Shown: one piece after another, positions 14,128 to 18,189 of the stretch
Position numbering within the stretch: position 1 is the first letter of the stretch
Layout: each line of letters opens with the position of its first letter
Assembly: GCA_009783805.1 (NCBI GenBank)
Contig: WRCU01000003.1
Span: 1-18,189 of the forward strand
Length of the DNA stretch: 18,189 nt
Source: Oscillospiraceae bacterium
GTDB lineage: Bacteria > Bacillota > Clostridia > WRCU01
Direction: 5' to 3'
Program-made: the position numbers and the translations under genes
Notes under the pieces: model-generated
Databases searched by the model: none
Told to the model about the DNA's origin: nothing
The model's input: only the letters and a program-made list of their open reading frames with translations

Positions 14128-15153
14128 TCAATACCTGCCCAACTCCACCCTGCGCTTCAACCTAGCGCTCTCGATCGCACCGAATACCATGGCCATGGTC
14201 CTGATGTTGTCGGTGCAGTCCGTCTCAGCGCGCCTGCCCTCCAGCGCGCTGGCGAACATCTCGTCTATGCATCCGTCGTGCATCTGCCGGCCCCAGTCGC
14301 GCATCTCTGGGGTGACCTTATCGAACTCATTGCTGAACCGCGCCTCCGCCGAAGGCCTGACCCTCTCATAGACCGGCGCGCCGTGCCCGTCCCATATGGC
14401 CGTGCCCTCACTGCCCACGACCCTCCACTGGGACTCCCAGGACGTGAAGAACCCCTCGGAGCACCAGGATCCCCTATAGTCGAAGACGGACCCGTCCGAC
14501 ATCTCGAATACGCAGACGGCGCTGGCGTTGCCCTTATACCAAGACCCCGGCGGGTTGAACTCATGGCAGTAGACCGCCACGGCGTCGGCGCCTGTGATCA
14601 GCCTCGCCTGGTCGAACGTGTGGACCGCCATGTCCAGTACCAGCGGGTTGTCCATCATATCCCTGAACCCGCCGAAGTGCGCCCCGATGAAGAAGTCCGC
14701 GGACGCGAACCCCAGGTCCCCTATCGCCTTGGACGCCACCGTCTGGGCCAGCGTCCTGATCCGCCTGTCGAACCGCCTGTTCTGCATCACGGCGTAATGG
14801 TTCCCCGTCTCCCTCGCGACGGCGTGTATCTCCTCGGCGGCCGCCATCGATGAGGCCATCGGCTTCTCGCCGAAGACGCGGCAGCCGCACCTCAGCGCCG
14901 TCGTGACGACCTCCCTGTGGCTGTCGGGGATCGTGACGTCCAGGACCGTGTCCACAGCGCGCTCCTCTATGGCCTTCCTGAGGTCCGTATAGACGCCGCA
15001 GCCGAGCCCGTACTTCGCCTTCTGCCTCTCGGCGCTCTCGGGCAGTATGTCGACGAGGGCCACGACTTCGCAGTCCTCCCTCTTCGTCACGTTGGACAGC
15101 CACGCGTTCGACATGCCGCCGCAGCCGACGAGCGCAACCTTGAATCCGGCCAT
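14128..15153 (-). CDS. Gfo/Idh/MocA family NAD(P)-dependent oxidoreductase
   Basis: Members oxidise sugars, inositols or related polyols with NAD(P). The 341-residue product has the Rossmann motif ALVGCGGMSNAW (about 7-18), an acidic residue after strand 2 (LVDILPES), FGEKPMASS with the catalytic lysine K97, and D174/H178 in LVLDMAVHTFDQAR, which match the usual catalytic Asp and His of the C-terminal domain. The ATG at 15153 (MAGFKVALVG) is preceded by GAAGGGGGGG. An open frame continues upstream into the M18 gene but lacks family similarity. It lies 49 bases after the M18 gene and is probably the last gene of the carbohydrate cluster. The substrate cannot be read from sequence. Confidence 0.92.
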   Translation of the reverse strand: MAGFKVALVGCGGMSNAWLSNVTKREDCEVVALVDILPESAERQKAKYGLGCGVYTDLRKAIEERAVDTVLDVTIPDSHREVVTTALRCGCRVFGEKPMASSMAAAEEIHAVARETGNHYAVMQNRRFDRRIRTLAQTVASKAIGDLGFASADFFIGAHFGGFRDMMDNPLVLDMAVHTFDQARLITGADAVAVYCHEFNPPGSWYKGNASAVCVFEMSDGSVFDYRGSWCSEGFFTSWESQWRVVGSEGTAIWDGHGAPVYERVRPSAEARFSNEFDKVTPEMRDWGRQMHDGCIDEMFASALEGRRAETDCTDNIRTMAMVFGAIESARLKRRVELGRY

Positions 15154-15202
15154 GCTATGCCCCCCCTTCGCCGGGCCTTTCGCCCATCCGCCCGGCCGTC
15201 GG

Positions 15203-16642
15203 TTATGCCATCGAGGCGTAAAACGCCTCATTGCACTTGTGGTACATGTACAGGTCGTACTTGCTGGCGACCTCGAACGGTGAGTGCATGGACAGGATGG
15301 GTATCCCCACGTCCAGCACCTCCATCCCATACCTGGCCTGGTACATCGCTATGGTGCCGCCCCCGCCGTTGTCCACCTTCCCCAGCTCGCCGGCCTGCCA
15401 TACCACCCCGGCCTTGTCGAAGCAGTTCCTCACCTTGGCCAAGAACTCCGCGTTCGCGTCGCTGCCGCCGTACTTGCCCCTGACGCCCGTATATTTTTGC
15501 AGCACCACGCCCCTGCCCATGTAAGTCGTGTTGCGCTTGTCCTGCACCCCGTCGTAGTTTGGGTCGACGCCGGCGTTCACGTCCCCGGATAGGGCGTGCG
15601 AGCGTTCCAGGCAGGCGCGCCAATCCTCGTGCCTTCCGCCGCCCATCTCACAGAGCCTGCCCAAGAAGTTCTCCAGCATGTTGGACTCCGCGCCCGTATT
15701 TCCCGTGCTTCCGATCTCCTCCTTGTCCGTCAGGAGGCACACGGCCGTCCTCGCGGGGTTCTTGAGCCCGACCAACGCCTTCAGGGAGCAGAACGCGCAG
15801 GCCCTGTCATCATGGCCGTACCCCCCGATCATCCCCCTGTCGAACCCTATGTCCCTAGTCTTGAACGAAGGGACGACCTCCAGCTCCGCCGAGACGAAAT
15901 CGGCCTCGTCTATCCCGAACAGGCCGTTCAGGGCGCTCATGACGCCCAGCTTGACCTTCCCCGCCGGGGACCCGCCCGGAAACGGCACAGATCCTACCAG
16001 GAGGTTGAGCCCCTCCCCGGTTATGGCCTCGGACATCTTTTTGGACATCTGGTCCTGGGCCAGGTGCGGCAGCAGGTCGGTTATCGTGAACTGGGGGTCG
16101 TCAGGCCCGTCCCCGACGCTCATGCTGACCGTCCCGCCGTCTTTCTTGGCGAAGACGCCGTGTATCGAGAGCGGCACAGCCACCCATTGGTACTTCTTGA
16201 TCCCCCCATAGTAATGCGTCTTGAAGAGGGCCAGGTCAGAATCCTCATATAGGGGGCATTGCTTGAGGTCTATCCTCGGCGCGTCTATGTGCGAGCCGAT
16301 CAGGTTCACGCCCTCCCCCAAGCCTCTCCCGCCCAGCACGGCGAGCATGACCGCCTTATCCTTGATGACGGCGTAGACCTTGGACGGTCCGCCCTTGCCG
16401 TGGGCGCCCCGTATGTCCTTGAAGCCCGCCTCCTCAGCCATCCGTACGGCCTCAGCGACGCACAGCCTCTCCGTCCTGGCCTTGTCTAAAAAATCCGCGT
16501 ATGACCTGGCGACGGCCTCTATCTTCCCGCCGATAGTCCCGTGCCCTTGCCATGGCTCCACGCCCTTGGCCAAGAGCCTATCCTCCAGGGCCTTGGCCTT
16601 CTGCCTGTCGGTTTTAGACGCATCAGCTTCCTTCTTAGGCAA
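15203..16642 (-). CDS. M18 family metallo-aminopeptidase
   Basis: M18 enzymes are cytoplasmic di-zinc aminopeptidases, often with preference for acidic or other polar N-terminal residues, and form large tetrahedral dodecamers. The 479-residue product has the metal and catalytic motifs in order: GSHIDAPR (H118, D120), GYGHDDRA (D278/D279), TDKEEIGS (E308 and E309), SGDVNA (D354) and MHSPFEVAS (H453). Length fits the family, and it resembles the clostridial family 1 type. The start is read as TTG at 16642 (MPKKEADAS), because GGGAGGT lies 5 bases upstream and no ATG is near. It begins 16 bases after the stop of one Gfo/Idh/MocA gene and ends 49 bases before another, so a peptidase is embedded in what otherwise looks like a sugar-oxidation operon. 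Confidence 0.94.
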   Translation of the reverse strand: MPKKEADASKTDRQKAKALEDRLLAKGVEPWQGHGTIGGKIEAVARSYADFLDKARTERLCVAEAVRMAEEAGFKDIRGAHGKGGPSKVYAVIKDKAVMLAVLGGRGLGEGVNLIGSHIDAPRIDLKQCPLYEDSDLALFKTHYYGGIKKYQWVAVPLSIHGVFAKKDGGTVSMSVGDGPDDPQFTITDLLPHLAQDQMSKKMSEAITGEGLNLLVGSVPFPGGSPAGKVKLGVMSALNGLFGIDEADFVSAELEVVPSFKTRDIGFDRGMIGGYGHDDRACAFCSLKALVGLKNPARTAVCLLTDKEEIGSTGNTGAESNMLENFLGRLCEMGGGRHEDWRACLERSHALSGDVNAGVDPNYDGVQDKRNTTYMGRGVVLQKYTGVRGKYGGSDANAEFLAKVRNCFDKAGVVWQAGELGKVDNGGGGTIAMYQARYGMEVLDVGIPILSMHSPFEVASKYDLYMYHKCNEAFYASMA

Positions 16643-16647
16643 TGGGT

Positions 16648-16654
16648 ACCTCCC
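16648..16654 (-). promoter_or_regulatory. Ribosome binding site that decides the TTG start of the M18 gene
   Basis: GGGAGGT on the minus strand lies 5 bases before TTG at 16642, just after the stop codon (16659-16661) of the upstream dehydrogenase gene. The strong match compensates for the weak initiation codon. Confidence 0.7.
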
Positions 16655-16658
16655 TAGG

Positions 16659-17822
16659 TCATAGTGAGTCGACGTCCACCCAAGCCTTGCGGCCGATCGA
16701 AAGGTCGACGGCCTCGATCACCTGGGAGCACCTCACGCCGTCGGCGAAGTCCGGCGACGCGCCCTTCCCGGTCAGCACGCAGTTTAAAAACTCATACAGC
16801 TCATGGACGAACGTGTTCTCGTATCCCAGGACGTGCCCGGCCGGCCACCAATTCCCCATGTAGGGATGCGCCGGCTCCGTCGCCTGTATGAGCTTGTATC
16901 CCTGGGTATGCTCGTCGTCCTCGAAGCTGAAGTACTGCAGCTCGTTCATCCTCTCGAACTCGAACCTTATGCTGCCCTTGCTGCCGTTCACCTCGAAGGA
17001 CATGTCATTTTTGTGACCGGCCGCGAACCTGGATGCCTCAAAGACCCCTAGGCCGCCATTCCCGAACTCCGCCAGGAAGACGGTCGCATCGTCGACGTCG
17101 ACCTTGCCCTTCGGGGCGTTCGCCGCGGCCTTGCCGCTGAGCCCTATCATGTTGTCCACAATGGGCCTCTCCCCGACGAAGGTCTTGCTATGCCCTATGA
17201 CCCTCTTGAACTCACAGGTCAGGTACCTGGTGATGTCGATGAAGTGGGCGCCCAGGTCGCCCAGCGATCCCGACCCCGCCACGCTCTTCTGGAGCCTCCA
17301 GACGAGCGGGAATTCCGGGTCCATGATCCAGTCCTGCAGGTACCTGGCGCGGACGTGGTATATGGTCCCGATCCTACCTTCGTCTATGAGCTTCCTGGCC
17401 AGGATCACGGCTGGGGCGAACCGGTAGTTGAACCCTATCTGGTGCCTGACCTTGGCCTTCACGGCGGCCTCGAGGATCTCACGGGCGTCCGCCAGATTGA
17501 GGGCCAGCGGCTTCTCGCAAAAGACGTGCTTGCCTTCCCCGGCGGCGGCGATCGCTATCTCCTTGTGCCCGTCGCTGGGCGCCGTGATGTCGACGGCGTC
17601 TATGTCCCTACGCGCCACCATCTCACGCCAGCTGGTGGAGCACTCGTCCCACCCGAACTTAACCTGCGATTCCCTGACCCACCTCTCGTCGCGGCCGCAT
17701 ATGACCTTCATGCCTACCTTGGCCGGCAGGTCGAAGAACATGTTAATCCTCTTCAAGGCGTTGCTGTGGGCCTTGCCCATGAACTTGTAACCCACCAACC
17801 CCACGTTCACGCATCCGTCCAT
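16659..17822 (-). CDS. Gfo/Idh/MocA family dehydrogenase (second, distinct copy)
   Basis: The 387-residue product is an NAD(P)-dependent sugar or polyol dehydrogenase of the longer type. It shows VGLVGYKFMGKAHSNAL (about 7-23), FCEKPLALN (K104) and GSLGDLGAHFIDITRYL with D189, H193 and D196, the usual active-site triad with the lysine. The motif GDLGAHFID is typical of the larger Gfo members found beside sugar-phosphate isomerase-like TIM barrels. It differs clearly from the 14128-15153 gene, so this is not a recent duplication. I chose ATG 17822 (MDGCVNVGLVG) because GGGAGGGGGG lies about 9 bases upstream; an in-frame codon 11 codons earlier adds an unlikely extension. It follows the TIM-barrel gene by 49 bases. 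Confidence 0.93.
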   Translation of the reverse strand: MDGCVNVGLVGYKFMGKAHSNALKRINMFFDLPAKVGMKVICGRDERWVRESQVKFGWDECSTSWREMVARRDIDAVDITAPSDGHKEIAIAAAGEGKHVFCEKPLALNLADAREILEAAVKAKVRHQIGFNYRFAPAVILARKLIDEGRIGTIYHVRARYLQDWIMDPEFPLVWRLQKSVAGSGSLGDLGAHFIDITRYLTCEFKRVIGHSKTFVGERPIVDNMIGLSGKAAANAPKGKVDVDDATVFLAEFGNGGLGVFEASRFAAGHKNDMSFEVNGSKGSIRFEFERMNELQYFSFEDDEHTQGYKLIQATEPAHPYMGNWWPAGHVLGYENTFVHELYEFLNCVLTGKGASPDFADGVRCSQVIEAVDLSIGRKAWVDVDSL

Positions 17823-17871
17823 ACTAAGGGGCCCCCCTCCCTGACCTAGGCGCAATAACCTAGCGCGCCCA

Positions 17872-18189
17872 TCACGCCCACCACATGCCGCCGGACTTCT
17901 CGAAGGTCATTACCTCCTTGAGGAACGATATGGCCTTCCCCAGCCCCTCGGTGGTGGACATGAGGCTGTCTTCGTGCTCGACGCTCATGACGTAGTCGTA
18001 GCCTACCATCTTGAGGTTGCTCACCATGTCCTTCCACGCGGAGTAGTCGCTGCCGTACCCGACGGACCTGAATATCCACGAGCGGTTGATCTCGTCGCCG
18101 TAGTGCTTCGTGTCCAGGACCCCGTTTACGGCCGTGTTGTACCGGTCCACCTTCGTGTCCTTCGCGTGTACGTGGAAGATGGCGGGGCC
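17872..18189 (-). CDS. Sugar phosphate isomerase/epimerase-like TIM-barrel protein (N-terminus outside window)
   Basis: Only the last 105 residues are visible; the start lies beyond the right edge. The segment AIFHVHAKDTKVD, then a RSVGYGS loop, DYSAWKDMVSNLKMVGYDYV and SVEHEDSLMS match the C-terminal strands of xylose isomerase-like TIM barrels (AP endonuclease 2 superfamily). In these the HAKD and EHED motifs supply metal ligands. The chain ends in GKAISFLKEVMTFEKSGGMW plus WA. Such proteins are commonly encoded next to Gfo/Idh/MocA dehydrogenases and act as epimerases or isomerases on keto-sugars or keto-inositols made by them. A different open frame ending at 17846 covers the same DNA but shows no family features. 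Confidence 0.85.
   Translation of the reverse strand, partial: GPAIFHVHAKDTKVDRYNTAVNGVLDTKHYGDEINRSWIFRSVGYGSDYSAWKDMVSNLKMVGYDYVMSVEHEDSLMSTTEGLGKAISFLKEVMTFEKSGGMWWA

Noticed and set aside
15154..15330. N-terminal extension of the first Gfo/Idh/MocA gene into the M18 gene
   Set aside because: The Rossmann fold begins directly at the ATG at 15153 after a strong ribosome site; the extension overlaps the M18 C-terminus and looks like a shadow frame.
17846..18079. 77-codon minus frame at the right end
   Set aside because: Overlaps the TIM-barrel gene in another frame and has Arg/His-rich shadow composition.

Overview
The window is a GC-rich stretch of an ordinary bacterial chromosome. Fourteen protein-coding genes are supported, two of them cut by the window edges, and 13 lie on the minus strand. 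The organism is most likely a motile monoderm of the Bacillota, probably a clostridial lineage. The reasons are the gene order dprA-topA-flgB-flgC-fliE-fliF, which matches the Bacillota dprA/topA...flgB block with its usual middle part missing, a LytR-CpsA-Psr wall-polymer ligase, and an anaerobic IorA/IorB 2-oxoacid:ferredoxin oxidoreductase. Arginine is often AGG, Shine-Dalgarno sites are strong GGGAGG types, and promoters sit in short AT-rich islands. The lineage is an inference from content, not from a database match.

Positions 1-2696 (minus) hold the start of a flagellar basal-body operon: flgB, flgC, fliE, fliF. It encodes two rod proteins, the MS-ring/rod adapter and the MS-ring protein. 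fliF runs off the left edge. Positions 2878-6562 (minus) hold topA and dprA, each with its own predicted promoter. TopA ends in a lysine/alanine/proline tail encoded by short tandem repeats. A near-perfect 16-bp dyad lies in the topA leader. dprA is divergent from comM (6695-8281, the only plus-strand gene). Their promoters overlap in one AT-rich island that also carries a 9-bp direct repeat spaced by 30 bp. Both products act on incoming single-stranded DNA in natural transformation.

Positions 8291-12866 (minus) form an apparent unit iorA - iorB - cytoplasmic clan GH-A-like glycoside hydrolase. Positions 12982-13968 encode the LytR-CpsA-Psr protein. Positions 14128-18189 (minus) are a carbohydrate-oxidation cluster: a sugar-phosphate isomerase/epimerase-like TIM barrel (partial), a Gfo/Idh/MocA dehydrogenase, an M18 aspartyl aminopeptidase-type metallopeptidase and a second Gfo/Idh/MocA dehydrogenase.

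No tRNA, rRNA, CRISPR array, insertion sequence or phage gene was seen, and no gene-free stretch exceeds about 180 bases. I do not see a clearly new biological system. The points worth a second look are the TopA tail and leader dyad, the dprA/comM control region, the glycosidase attached to iorAB, and the hairpin-rich spacers.
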